This document shows positions 39,879-50,039 of a DNA stretch of 64,000 nucleotides, in pieces. Position 1 is the stretch's first letter. Each line of letters begins with the position of its first letter. The position numbers and the translations under genes were made by a program. The stretch comes from Terebella lapidaria (Eukaryota > Annelida > Polychaeta > Terebellida > Terebellidae), in assembly GCA_949152475.1 (NCBI GenBank), contig OX424559.1, positions 16,771,809-16,835,808 on the forward strand, in the 5' to 3' direction. Below the pieces are notes generated by a model. The model made no database searches and was not told the DNA's origin. It saw only the letters and a list, made by a program, of their open reading frames with translations.

Positions 39879-40730
39879 GTGCATACATGTTCATTTAGAT
39901 ATTTGCCATAAAGTAACACTGAATGACCTGTAACAACCGATGTAGTGTCCAACAAGGCAGATTTCATATTTATTGTTTAGTTCCTATAAAAAGCCCATAT
40001 CCTTAATGGTGTTCTAAAATGCAATTTTAGAGTTCGAGTTAGAGTTCGTTTGTTAGCTTTTGTTCGAATGGTCCGTATTTCCTCAACGCCACGAGACATA
40101 TGCTACGATTGAAAAAAAAGACACAGTATGGCATAATTTTTATTTGAACCGGACAAAGTGAACGCGTTCCTGAAGTTCTACATGTATATTCCGCGAGCGA
40201 ATGTGTGCTGGGTCTGGCGGAGTGTTCTCTGCGCGCTGGCCACTGCTCACTACATTCTGACGGCGTGCACACTGCGCGGACGGCGCTATCATAACGTTTT
40301 TTCACAGCATGTGCGCGGAGGGAGCCATTCAAAACTCCCTTTACGTCTATGAAAACTCAGACATTCAATACTTCCTGATCAATTCGCGTGTAGCAGCTCA
40401 CATAAAATATGTGTTGTCATTGAATTGAAAACGAATCAACTAGTCACTCTACACGTACCAAAGAGTGTGTCTGTATATTTTGGGGAATTTTCACGAGCAT
40501 TATCATAGGTCTAGTATAGGCCTATTGTTGAAGGGGTGGTTGAGGTGTGATTTAAAACATTTTAAAAACTATTTTTAAAACAAAGTATGCACGAGTGAAA
40601 TTCACTCTGAAATTTGTGTTGTCGAATGCACCTTGCACAATGTCACACTTGATGATAGTTTGAAAGTTCTGGAATAATCAAAGGAATTCGTCGTTTTAAA
40701 GTTTAAAACTAGTATTATTTACTATACTTA

Positions 40731-40880
40731 CCTCCATAATACTACACGGGTAACTCCTAACAGCCTACTTAAATTAGGCTCCCCCATAGAGAAACCTCTC
40801 ATATGGGGAAGAATAAAGAATGACCCTTCCATTGCTGCCACCAGGGGCAGCACCGTAGCCACTTCCTCCATTCCCAATTC
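40731..40880 (+). repeat. Left inverted terminal repeat of DIRS element
   Basis: Reverse complement of 47800-47949 from CCTCCATAATACTACACGGG through to CCATTCCCAATTC, with about one mismatch (T/C near 40867). In the element's own orientation this is its 3' end. Confidence 0.93.
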
Positions 40881-40933
40881 CTTGTCTCAGGGACGAGTAC
40901 AAAGGAAAAGGGGTAGGTTGGGTGGGCACTTTG

Positions 40934-41027
40934 GTAGTATTATGGAGGTAAGTATAGTAAATAATACTAGTTTTAACCTTTAAAACGACGAATTATTGTC
41001 CTATACATTACCTCCATAATACTACAC
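40934..41027. repeat. Internal complementary region of DIRS element
   Basis: Bases 40934-40994 are the reverse complement of the left outer end (40685 inward), and 40991-41027 are the reverse complement of the right outer end (47969 inward). The two overlap at AATT. It therefore equals the sequence of the joined ends of the element, the template thought to allow circle formation during DIRS replication. The left-end match has one or two substitutions in the poly-T/A region. Confidence 0.92.
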
Positions 41028-41453
41028 AGGTAAAATTCAGAATAAACATTGGAGGTGGGATTTGAACCCGTCCCTAGAAGTGTACCCGAATAGTATCACG
41101 GAGGTCATTCTTTCATTATATATATAAATATATAAAAATATTAGTGCAACATACCTTGTGAAGGAGGCTTCAGTCTTGAGTCCTCTTCACTTCCGCTAGA
41201 CTTGAATTTCCATTCCATGGTAAGAATCCACTCATTCACGCCATGCGTGTAAGAGTCAAATCAATCCAAGTCCAAGGTAACAATGGTACTTAAATTAGGA
41301 GAATCTGGGAAACTTCCCTGAACAATATATCCGAGTGAGTATACAGTTCACAATCCTTTGCACTAATATCCACAGAACTAAGGAATCCATCCGGATCAAC
41401 TGAAGCGACACATAGTCCGAACAATCCTTGATGTTTTTGTGTGGTTTTCTTTG

Positions 41454-41455
<2 letters not shown>

Positions 41456-41484
<29 letters not shown>
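41456..41484 (-). repeat. Poly-T/A run downstream of the recombinase frame
   Basis: About 29 consecutive T on the plus strand (A on the element's coding strand), 85 bases past the recombinase stop codon. It lies inside the element, so it is not an insertion-site tail; slippage is the simplest origin. Confidence 0.8.
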
Positions 41485-41566
41485 GTAAAAAAGTTTTTCA
41501 GTTTTTGCACAGCCATAACAGAAAAACAAAAGCTCTCAGTGGAGCAACTAAGGTAACCAAAATTCC

Positions 41567-42640
41567 TCAATTGGAAGATGCTTGTCCAGGGATGACGTGC
41601 TGACTTGCAACGACCGGCCCCAGATGCATGCCGTCCTCAGACGTCCAGGCTATGTCTCTAAGGTAATGAGAAGTAAACGTGTTATGGCAAGACCAAGAAC
41701 ATGCACTCATAACCTGAGATAATGGTGTATTACCGATATAAGCCAATGACGCAGCCATGGCCCGTACGTCATGCGCCCGTACCCGAAAAGAACAATCGGT
41801 CGGCTGATCGCCGAGATCGTAACAGAGCCGAATGCACTTCTTAATCCAAGGAGAGATAGTCGGAGAGCGAATATCGTTCTTGAAGCTTTTCAGATAAGAG
41901 ACGAAAAGAAGCTTTTTGCCTTGTCGAGAACCTTTAGTCTTGTCAAGGTAAAAGCGCAACGCACGTACTGGACAGAGCTTCGCGTCACTCTCCAAGTCCG
42001 TGCCAAGAGAGGCATCGAGAGCAGGGATCACAATTGCCAAATGAGGAGCCGTAGAGAGCTGGGTTTTCGAGAGAAAAGACGGGAGAACACCCAGTCTGAC
42101 CTGAGCGTAGTTCTCCTTCCAGCTAATCTTTGACGCATCCAATGCGTGGATCTCACCTCGACGCCTGCCAGAGGCGAGGGCAAGGAGAAAAACCGTTTTC
42201 CAAGTGACTAACTTGAGTGGCGCCGACGCCAGAGGCTCGAACGGAGCTGATGCCAGACGGTTCAAGACTAACGACAAGTCCCACGCAGGAGTGGGGTTTC
42301 GTGCCACAGGACGATCTACCTCGAAGTTTCTAAGCAATAAGGTCAAGGCCTGATCAGTCCCATAGTCCACACCCTGTCGCGGCAAAAGCGTCTTAGCAAT
42401 AGCCGTTCTGTAGCCTGCCAGGGTAGACGGCGCCAGACCTTCATTGAATTTTAGCATTAGAAATTCAGCTATTAAGGGGGCATCGGCAGTGAATGGATCA
42501 GTCTGCCTGCGCTCACACCAAGTACTGAAGACGGCCCATTTCGACTCGTAGACCGCCAAAGAAGACCGTCTATTTGGACGTGCGATCCGAGAGGACACTT
42601 CCTCAGAAAAACCTTTCTCGCGGAAAGATCGTTGGACAAC
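41567..42640 (-). CDS. DIRS tyrosine recombinase
   Basis: Integrates the circular DNA intermediate. An amino-terminal SAM-like region (SSLAVYESKWAVFSTWCERR, then LAPSTLAGYRTAIAKTLLP) is followed by the catalytic domain. It has the first Arg in LALASGRRRGEIHAL, the HxxR box in RAHDVRAMAASLAY (41762-41773 codes HDVR), and the nucleophile Tyr in FTSHYLRDIAW (near 41654-41662). All four catalytic residues are present and uninterrupted. It shares a frame with RT, but the RNase H segment between them is in another frame, so it would need either its own start or a frameshift. The stop codon is at 41567, about 540 bases inside the internal complementary region. Confidence 0.88.
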   Translation of the reverse strand, partial: VVQRSFREKGFSEEVSSRIARPNRRSSLAVYESKWAVFSTWCERRQTDPFTADAPLIAEFLMLKFNEGLAPSTLAGYRTAIAKTLLPRQGVDYGTDQALTLLLRNFEVDRPVARNPTPAWDLSLVLNRLASAPFEPLASAPLKLVTWKTVFLLALASGRRRGEIHALDASKISWKENYAQVRLGVLPSFLSKTQLSTAPHLAIVIPALDASLGTDLESDAKLCPVRALRFYLDKTKGSRQGKKLLFVSYLKSFKNDIRSPTISPWIKKCIRLCYDLGDQPTDCSFRVRAHDVRAMAASLAYIGNTPLSQVMSACSWSCHNTFTSHYLRDIAWTSEDGMHLGPVVASQHVIPGQASSN

Positions 42641-43410
42641 ATCCACGTGTGAAGGGCCAGCTGGCGTGGGTTCTGGTGAAACACCGGAGACCGTGGCTGC
42701 CTCAGTAGATCTCCCTGAAGAGGTAACGGCCTCGGAAAATCGACGAGGAGATCCAGAAGCTCTGGAAACCACGATTTCTCGGGTTGCCGAGGCACAATTA
42801 GCAGGATCCGGCAGTTTTGTGCTCGAACCTTGGCAATCACTTTCGGAATCAAAATGGCTGGAGGGTAAGCATACGCAAAAAGGTCTTCCCAGTCCATGGA
42901 CAGTGCATTGACACCCCAGGCTAGGGGGTCGGAGATCGGGGAAACAAAAGTGGGGAGCCTGTTGTTCCAGCGGGTAGCAAACAGGTCCACATGAGGTCGA
43001 TCCCAGAGAACACACAGCTGTCGAAAGACCGCTGGTGACAAGGTCCATTCGGTAGGTTGTACCTGACCCCGCCGAGACAGCATGTCCGCCAAGACATTGA
43101 GACGGCCGGGGATGTGTTGGGCCCGGAGCAGAATCGATCGGGCGTTGCACCACTGTAGCAAGGCCGACACCTGACGACTGAGTGTCAGGGAACGAGTGCC
43201 GCCCTGCTTGTTGATGTATGCCACTACCGTTGAGTTGTCCGTGGCAACCAACACTGAGTGTCCTGTTAACTCGGATGCCCAATTGGCCAGGGCCCGTGAT
43301 ACAGCTTCCAACTCGAGAGCATTGATGTGCCATGACAAAAAAAAGGTCGCTCCATAAACCCGAAATCTCTTGGAACTCCAAGTGGGCGCCCCAACCCTCC
43401 GTGCTGGCAT
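42472..43410 (-). pseudogene. DIRS RNase H and methyltransferase-like segment
   Basis: RNase H removes the RNA strand during reverse transcription. The first catalytic Asp (LFTDASTEGWGAHLEF, near 43420) is in the RT frame. The rest is in this frame: HINALELEAVSRAL, VLVATDNSTVVAYINKQGG, then HIPGRLNVLADMLSR. Next comes the segment typical of DIRS RT proteins with RPHVDLFATRWNNRLPTFVS, DPLAW and AYAYPPAILIPKV, sometimes described as methyltransferase-like. The frame continues to a stop at 42472, but DIRS similarity ends near LALHTWMLSND (about 42640), where the recombinase frame takes over. Upstream frame loss maps to the eight-base homopolymer. Confidence 0.82.
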
Positions 43411-44425
43411 CCGTAAACAGATGCTTGGATGGCAGCGGCAGACGGAAGGGAGAACCTCGGGATAGGTTGCCTATCTGGAACCACCACTGGACGCACTCGC
43501 GAGCCGCCGGTGACAACATGACCATCGTAGAGTCGGGGTCTGTAGCTTGACACCAGCCCAGAGTCACATGTTGTAGTTCTCGCATATGGAGGCGGCCGAG
43601 AGGCACCAGCTTCTCCGTCGTTGCCAACAGACCTAGCAGAGACTGCCAGGTGGCTGCCGACTGACGCGGATGAGCCAGAAAGGAGGCTAGGAGAGGGCGC
43701 AATTTGGTAATTCGCTCCTGCGGTGGGAAGACCATGCCGGACGTGGTAACGAACCGGTAACCTAGGAACACGAAATCTCGAGATGGAATGAGCTCCGACT
43801 TCTCGAAATTGATTACTAGGCCCATTGTTTGACACGCATCAATCAACCAATCGCGGTGCTCCAACAAGGTGTTTTGAGACTGACTGCGCAGTAGCCAGTT
43901 GTCGAGGTATTGATGAAGGAACAATCCCCGCTGGTGAGCTAGGCTCTGGATCTCCCTCACCACCATGGTGAATATCCAAGAAGAAGGTGATAGGCCGAAA
44001 GGCAGAGCACGGAACTGCCACACGCGGCCCCGGTAAGCGAACCTCAGATACTTGCGAGAGGCTAAGTGTATCAGAATGTGGAAGAAAGCATCTTTCAGAT
44101 CCAGCGAGATCGCCCATGCATTTTCTGGAAGCGCCAACCGAATAGATTCGGGCGTCTCCATGACGAACTTGGGGGTCTGCACGAACGGATTCAGGGGCGA
44201 CAAGTCTATGACTGGGCGCCACCCACCGGAACTCTTTGGCACCACGAACACGATACTGTAGAAACCCGGAGTTCGCGGGTCTGCGGATTCTACGGCCCCT
44301 TTCGCAATCAATTTTTTTATCTCTACATCCAAGGCTGTTCGCTTCGCCGGAGCCGACGGCAGAGTGAATGACTTGGGGATGGGGGATAAGACAGGCTGAG
44401 TTATGAACTGAATCTGGAATCCCTC
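43345..44425 (-). pseudogene. DIRS reverse transcriptase segment
   Basis: Reverse transcriptase copying the element RNA. It lies within a 1325-codon open frame (41567-45544). Visible blocks are KKLIAKGAVE, FVVPKSSGGWRPVIDLSPLN, SLDLKDAFFHI (first catalytic Asp), FRALPFGLSPSSWIF, then QYLDNWLL at 43895-43909 where most RTs have YxDD. The first 370 codons of the open frame overlap ORF1 in another frame and look non-authentic. The upstream GGRL...W motif sits one frame away (break at about 44425), and the downstream RNase H sits back in that frame (break in the eight-base homopolymer at 43337-43344). The two breaks compensate each other. Confidence 0.82.
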
Positions 44426-47400
44426 CGGAGTACCCCCACGATCCAAGGGCTGGCTCCCATCTCTTGCCAAATAGGCCAGAAGAGATTTAAGCGCCCGCCG
44501 ACTGGCGGTTCTGCGTGACCAAAAAGAGCGGGAGTCGTCATTGGTGACGCGTGGTACTCGGAAAGTTCCCTGGCACAGGTACTTACTGTCGTGACTGGGC
44601 CTGAACGCCCCTGCTCCGCCCTTGGACTTGCCGCGGCGGCTGGGCCCTGAGTGGCGGCCACCACGCTTGGTTGTAGAGCTCCTGAAAAGGGCTTCTTCTT
44701 CTGTTTCTTGGGCTTGGAAGAAGAAGAGGTGGTCTGAGTCTGCGTATGTGGCTTCCAGGGCTTCTGCTTTGCAAGCAGTTCGAAAACCAGCTGAGCATTG
44801 GCCGACTGCACACGATCCGAGACTTGTCGCTCCTCCGTCGAGAGGGCCCCGTCCTCTCCGTGGAACAAGGAGTTGATGTCCTGGTCCTTGAGAGCTTCCT
44901 GAGCACAGGAAAGTAGCATGGGAGCAGAGCGGAGTCTGGACTTCAAATCCAGGGACGGCTTGAACGTCAGGGACTTGAGGAAAGAGTCTCGACGCCACTG
45001 CTCCATGGTGAACGCTCCATAAGAGAGTTGGTGCAAGCGGTCTCTGATGGATACTCCAGCACTGGACAGAAATCCGATGGCCGTGGAAATCTGATCCTGG
45101 AGGGCAGCTTGAGGGATGGGTCCCGTGGAGGCTTGCTGGGCAAGGTTCTCGAGGAGATCCCGCGCGGCGGCTAGAAGCCAGTCTTGGGTGGAGTCGATGA
45201 GGACGGCGGAGCGAATCAACTGCTGTACGTCTGCCACTTGGGCAGGAGTAACCGAGATCTTCGAGGGGCCGACATGTACTGAAGGGTCCTCTTGGAGGGC
45301 TCCCAAGATTTCTCCGTAAAGTCCTTGTGAGAAGGTAGGTACGAAGAAGAGAGCTTGAGCCTCTTGATTTTATCTCCCTTGGCCTTGATAGAGGCTTGAC
45401 GGCGGCACTCGAACGCCTGCCGCACACTGCGGCTGAGAGGAAGTGGCTGACGCGTGCTTGCTGGCTGAGACGGCTGGCCACAAGACACTGGCTCCACAGA
45501 GGAAGAGGTGTCCACAGGGGGCTCCGGTGGGAACTGGGATCCAAGACGAGAGCGTGTAAGGATCACTTTCTCCCGAAACTGGAGGTCCTGAGACGAACCA
45601 CGGTCGTCCGCCAGGGAAGGGTGTACAGAAGCTGAGTCTATATCCTCTTCTTCCTCCTCTTCTTCCGAATCGGAATCCGTGTCTGGAAGGCGCCGCTTCC
45701 TTGAAGCAGAAGGAAGTAAGCTGGAAGAGGGAACACCTGCAGCACCTGCGCCAGGGTAACGCCCCGAGATGAACCGGGAGTAGGGTCGACAACTTGAGCC
45801 GGAGTGGCGAGGAGCTGTTCCGGAGGCATAAGGTCGGGTGGCTGCAATGACTGAGTCCGCTGAAGCGGCGTGGAAAGTCCGCAGGAGGCCTCACTGGCAC
45901 GGCCCGCGAGGGGCAAGAATCCAGGAGGAGGAGCAGTCGGTGGGCGACACTATAGGAGACCGTGCTGCACCTGAGTCGAGAGCTGGGAGAACATCGCTTG
46001 CATTTGTGCTGAGATGCGAGAAGATATGTCCAGTTCTAACTGCCGAAAATCCTGTGGCATGGATGAGGCAGGCGAAGGCAACACAACGGACGCCGCTAAA
46101 GAGCAGCCTGACGCACTCACTGCTGAGAGGTGGCCCGAAGGCCCGGACGCCGCTAAAGAGCAGCCCGCGACAGCAGTGGTGAGGGGTTGACCCGAAGGTC
46201 CGGACGTCGCTGAAGAGCAACCCGTGAGTAGATTGCCTGAAGGCCCGGACGTCGCTAAAGAGCGACCCGCAGTCTGGCCCGAAGGCCCGCACATCGCTGA
46301 AGAGCGACCCGCTGTGGCAGGGTCCGCAGAGGGCATCCCGAAGGAGCTGTCTGAAGGTGAGGCGATCCGCTGAATCGGCGGCGAGGAAGGCCTGCTTCGC
46401 TGGGACATCGACTGGAAGAGAGAGTGAGAATTAGACATATCGTCATAACCTCCTCCCCCCTCCCCCTACTTTCACCGAAACATCGAGCCCTGAGGCGATC
46501 AGATGCGGTGGACGACGAGGCAAGCACTCACTGATAGCGTTAAAGCCATTAGTCCGACTAGGAAACTGAGACTGGTCGGATCCCGGGACCCGATGGGTAC
46601 CCGGATCCGGGGCCCCTACAGGGGCCGGGAGCCGAACCAGACACGTTACGACCTCGACTAGCCCACTAGCGTCGGTTGCCAAGGCCCGAGGTGGGCATGG
46701 AAGCAACGCCGTGGTATCGAGGGATAAGCCTAAGCTGGTAACGGAATGCTGATGAGGACGCAAGCATGATCTATCAGCACCTGGTACCTGACCGAGGGTC
46801 GTGATCCTGTCGGAATCCGGGTTCCCATTGGAACCCGGGTTCCCATCGTGCCCGGTACCCGAGCGCCAATGCACCGCTGTATAGCTGGCAATGACTCGGA
46901 ACCCGAATCCGTATACCCACTGGGACCCGGGTCCCGATCGGAACCAGGGAGCCGAGCACCGGCATCTGACGTGTGCGTGACAGATGAAGGCGCAGGAACG
47001 GACGGAGTGTTCCTACCGGATCCCGGGCCCTGATCGGGACCCGTGCTTCGAACGCCCATGTGAGACATGAACTTGGAAACACGATGCTCGGAGTGAGCAG
47101 AGCGAAAAAGATTAACCAGGCAAGCCGGGAAATCCAACAAACTCCGCACACTCGAAAACTTAGGGCGTAAAGCCAGAGCAGTGAGCGGCCCACCACATCA
47201 CCCACTACACCTGACGGAGCCAGAGCCGCACATACAGGTGGGGGAGAGGGAGGGACAAACATAACAGTACAATCAATTTTATTACAAAATTCCTGCGAGT
47301 CTAAGAGGGACATGGCGTCTAAACTCACTGGGGATTGTAAAGCTAGATTAAGCCGAGCCGACTCGACGGATGGCGGCGAGACGACGCACCCGGGCGGACT

Positions 47401-47617
47401 GAGAGCAGTTAACATCAGGTGGGGAGGGACGTGAACGTAGTTGAAGTAAATCCCTCAACGCCCCATACACTGTCGACCAGTCTTCTGGTGAACGAGATTC
47501 ACACTTGTCGCACGGAAAATCGTCGATGGAGAACGAATCCACACACCGCCAACAGAAGTCGTGTACCTCCCACGCTGGTAAGAACACGTGGCACCGGCCA
47601 CACACACGCGTGGGCAT
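44401..47617 (-). pseudogene. DIRS ORF1 (Gag-like) region, frame-broken
   Basis: The start at 47617 opens a segment with RVCGRCHVFLPAWEVHDFCW, then CxxC pairs (CDKCESRSPEDW), the cysteine-rich beginning known from animal DIRS ORF1 proteins. Coding character then moves between frames. It is followed by a SGPSG-type repeat segment (46438-45950) ending in a TAG at 45948-45950. Next come a stretch with RKRR and a run of acidic residues (about 45700-45600), and a segment from 45306 to 44401 with SAVLIDSTQDWLLAAARDLL and a Lys-rich tail. The last segment ends with GGRLNLFWPIWQEM, which in DIRS elements is the beginning of the RT protein. At least one nonsense codon and several one-base shifts make this copy unable to give an intact product by standard decoding. 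Confidence 0.75.
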
Positions 47618-47799
47618 GGTCAGCTCAGCTCAACACTCAGGAAACCTGGGCGTGGACTACCGTCTCACGTGTTAAAAGGGACACCCCTAACACTAATAGT
47701 CCTTTCCTGCCAAGTCTCCACGAAGGTGGAACAATCCAAACAACAAAATTAAACAAAAAGTTAGAGTAGGCATAAGTAGGTCTGCTTCCTTCAATAGGA

Positions 47800-47949
47800 G
47801 AATTGGGAATGGGGGAAGTGGCTACGGTGCTGCCCCTGGTGGCAGCAATGGAAGGGTCATTCTTTATTCTTCCCCATATGAGAGGTTTCTCTATGGGGGA
47901 GCCTAATTTAAGTAGGCTGTTAGGAGTTACCCGTGTAGTATTATGGAGG
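47800..47949 (-). repeat. Right inverted terminal repeat of DIRS element
   Basis: Partner of the left repeat. It is followed by the 20-base unique extension TAATGTATAGGACAATAATT (47950-47969), whose complement reappears in the internal complementary region. Confidence 0.93.
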
Positions 47950-47969
47950 TAATGTATAGGACAATAATT

Positions 47970-48545
47970 TCTAATTCTCAGCCCCTTAGGCTGCGGCCAA
48001 GACAAGTGTAAAGTTTTAACGTCGTCCGCTATCCGGGATCCTCGAGGATAGTCCTCTCATCACAGGTCATCGTGGACGCGCACCCGCTTTCCCCGGATCC
48101 TCGCGGAAGTCCGCTCACCGAGGGTCACTGCAGACGCAGTCATTACTCTATCATCAGAACTTTAACCAGGTAGCAGCCCGCTCAACGAACGGACACCACT
48201 CAGATACAGGATCATCACCGTGGTGTTAGCTTGTGAGGCTTGGCTCACCGCGGTCCGCCTCGGGGATGGAACCCCGGACAGCCCGACATTCTGCCAGAGC
48301 CTGTGTCACACCATCCCGGGTGGAGAAGACCGGTGATCCAGAGGGCGTGCGCCCCCAAGTCATCAAGGTCTACCCCAGCCCGGGCTCCCCATTGAAGTCA
48401 TCCCCAGGGCCCGCGAGGGCCTTAGCCGCGGTGCGAGGACGTAGAGCTCATGGTTGAGCTCCCCGTCGTCCCTCTCGCCTTGCTCTGAGACAACTCACAG
48501 ATCAAAACGGTACCAGAGTATATAAACCCCAATACACGAGACACG
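47970..48545. other. GC-rich block between DIRS and LINE
   Basis: About 570 bp of notably GC-rich DNA with repeated GGATCCTCG phrases (48037 and 48097) and a TATATAAA box at 48518-48525, followed by the decayed LINE. It could be the LINE's 5' untranslated promoter region or a remnant long terminal repeat. No direct-repeat partner was found in the window. Confidence 0.35.
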
Positions 48546-49390
48546 AAGGGAAACTAGGTCAAACCATTGTTATAGTTTACTGCAACATGTCTAAACACAT
48601 GAACCAGATGATGCTTACAAGTATCAACGGGACAAATGTTACCGGCAGCACGTCCATCGATGACTCAGATGGGCCCAGCCCCGCCAATCACTAACAACCT
48701 TCAGTAATTTCAATGTGCAAGGACGGCAGCCTCGAACAGTCTGCAGTAAGGTTCCTTACATTCAAGAGATGTTCTGCAAGCAACCAACCAACTGTTAATT
48801 GTATTGGCAGAGGCTTTGCTCAGAGAAAATAAGGATGCTGAACTCAATATAAATGACTACTAGTATACTTTATTCCGACAGGATCCAGTCATCGTGGCAG
48901 GAAGAGTGGAACAGTGGCATTTAATGTACGAGATGACATGGCTGCAGACACAGAAATCAACCTACAGTACTAAAACAGTGTCTCATCTGACTGCATATAA
49001 GGACCTGATCATCTTGAACATTATTTCCAGACAACTTGACGATGTCAGTGATGGACATCGGTCCACCAGCTCACAGTTCAACTAAGCACTTGCCAAAACC
49101 AACTCTTGACATAGTTTTGTGTGGTGATTTCAACCTGTCCTGTGCATGGTGAATGATTGACTGATGAAACAGGAAAGCAAAATGGAAGAAAAAGTTATGA
49201 TTACAGACTTCATGGACCTATCACATGAGTTCTACCTTACCCAGTGCACAAAGGAGCCTACGCATACGGTAAAAAGAGGAACACTCTGGACCTGTTATTC
49301 ACAAGCAACCTAAAACTACTACACAGTTTCCGATGCGATGAGACATTCTACTCAGGCCATTAAACCGTGGAGTGCTGTACTACATTCAGG
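48546..49390 (+). pseudogene. Decayed LINE, endonuclease half
   Basis: Fragments in several frames match an APE-type endonuclease of non-LTR retrotransposons. They are GTVAFNVRDDMAADTEINL (48918 onward), CGDFNLSCAW (near 49125), MITDFMDLSHEFYLTQCTKE (near 49197), and RNTLDLLFTSNLKLL (near 49280). Stops and shifts separate them, so it is non-coding now. Clade looks CR1/Jockey-like but is not secure. Confidence 0.65.
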
Positions 49391-49649
49391 GTCACAGCAA
49401 GGAGCAGGGAACATCCCAGTGCAGATTTCGAGTTACTGAATTTCTCCAGCAAAGAGCGGGTATCTGGAGAGAGTTTAGCATCTACAACTGGATTGGCGAA
49501 TTTTGATCTTGCACTCCGGAATAAATGATCGACCGATTTCTTCACTTCTGCTTTGAAATCTCCAGGGAAAATTAACCTCTCCAGAAACGGGGCGACAATC
49601 GTGGCAGCAAGTCCAAAAATCAAGAAAGAAAAATTTTTATGCACAGGCG

Positions 49650-49830
49650 AGGCTATGTTTACAAATGTTACAGGATTCGGAAAAATCCGCTTGCCCGAGA
49701 GGGAACTCGAACTCAGGACCCCACAAACGGTAGTCCAACACTCTACCAAGTGACCTAAAATGATATCCCACAAGCCAGTCCAGTAGGAATGCTGACTACA
49801 AAATTGGGCGAACCCCAAATGGGCCCTGGC
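49650..49830 (-). mobile_element. tRNA-derived SINE, copy 1
   Basis: Read on the minus strand it contains an A-box-like segment GGTAGAGTGTTGG (49736-49748) and a B-box-like GAGTTCGAGTTCC (about 49703-49715) at tRNA spacing, followed by CTCTCGGGCAAGCGG. A second copy lies beside it, so this is a dispersed pol III element rather than a tRNA gene; no complete cloverleaf with acceptor pairing was found. Confidence 0.65.
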
Positions 49831-49859
49831 ACATTTTTCCCTCTTCGGAAATCTCGTCT

Positions 49860-50035
49860 CTAAGATTTCGGCAAGTCCCCCATGTTACGGAGTTCGAAAA
49901 AATCCGCTTGCCCGAGAGGGGATTCGAACCCAGGACCCCACAAACGGTAGTCCAACACTCAAACCAAGTAAGCTAGTAGGAATGATGAATACCAAATTGG
50001 GCGACCCTGAATGGGCCCTGGCCCACAAGCAAATA
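49860..50035 (-). mobile_element. tRNA-derived SINE, copy 2
   Basis: Nearly the same sequence as copy 1, in the same orientation, with B box GGGTTCGAATCC (49921-49932), a better match to consensus. The A-box region is shortened (GTTTGAGTGTTGG). Both copies share GGGCCCATT...GCCCAATTT upstream. Confidence 0.65.
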
Positions 50036-50039
50036 CAGA

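Larger units (their letters stand above)
30786..40684. other. Intergenic stretch, no gene seen
   Basis: Nearly 10 kb without a recognisable exon or RNA gene. GC-richer islands lie near 32660-33010, 35230-35510, 36340-36800 and 38930-39400. A three-copy 29-bp tandem repeat lies at 39789-39878, and poly-C/G or AACG microsatellites at about 34368-34378, 37701-37712, 39429-39458 and 39548-39577. Some islands could be enhancers or untranslated exons of genes outside the window. Confidence 0.55.
40685..47969 (-). mobile_element. DIRS1-like tyrosine-recombinase retrotransposon
   Basis: The element is transcribed leftward. It has 150-bp inverted terminal repeats (40731-40880 and 47800-47949) with one obvious mismatch, short unique end extensions, and an internal complementary region at 40934-41027. 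Protein segments in order are an ORF1/Gag-like region with an amino-terminal cysteine cluster, reverse transcriptase, RNase H, the DIRS methyltransferase-like segment, and a tyrosine recombinase. Outer boundaries are set by the internal complementary region: the right end (...ACAATAATT) and left end (AATTCGTCG...) overlap by AATT in the predicted circle. No target-site duplication is expected or seen. Inverted terminal repeats place it with DIRS1 rather than the split-direct-repeat Ngaro/PAT groups. Nearly identical inverted repeats suggest a young insertion, yet the frames are broken, so this copy is probably inactive. Confidence 0.93.

Noticed and set aside
41771..42133. Plus-strand frame opposite the recombinase, and similar frames at 42666-42911, 44052-44371 and 44622-44876
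   Set aside because: Antisense shadows of the GC-rich DIRS coding region.
49650..50035. Two tRNA genes
   Set aside because: A and B boxes are recognisable, but the acceptor stem does not close and the flanks are shared between copies, so they are tRNA-derived SINEs.
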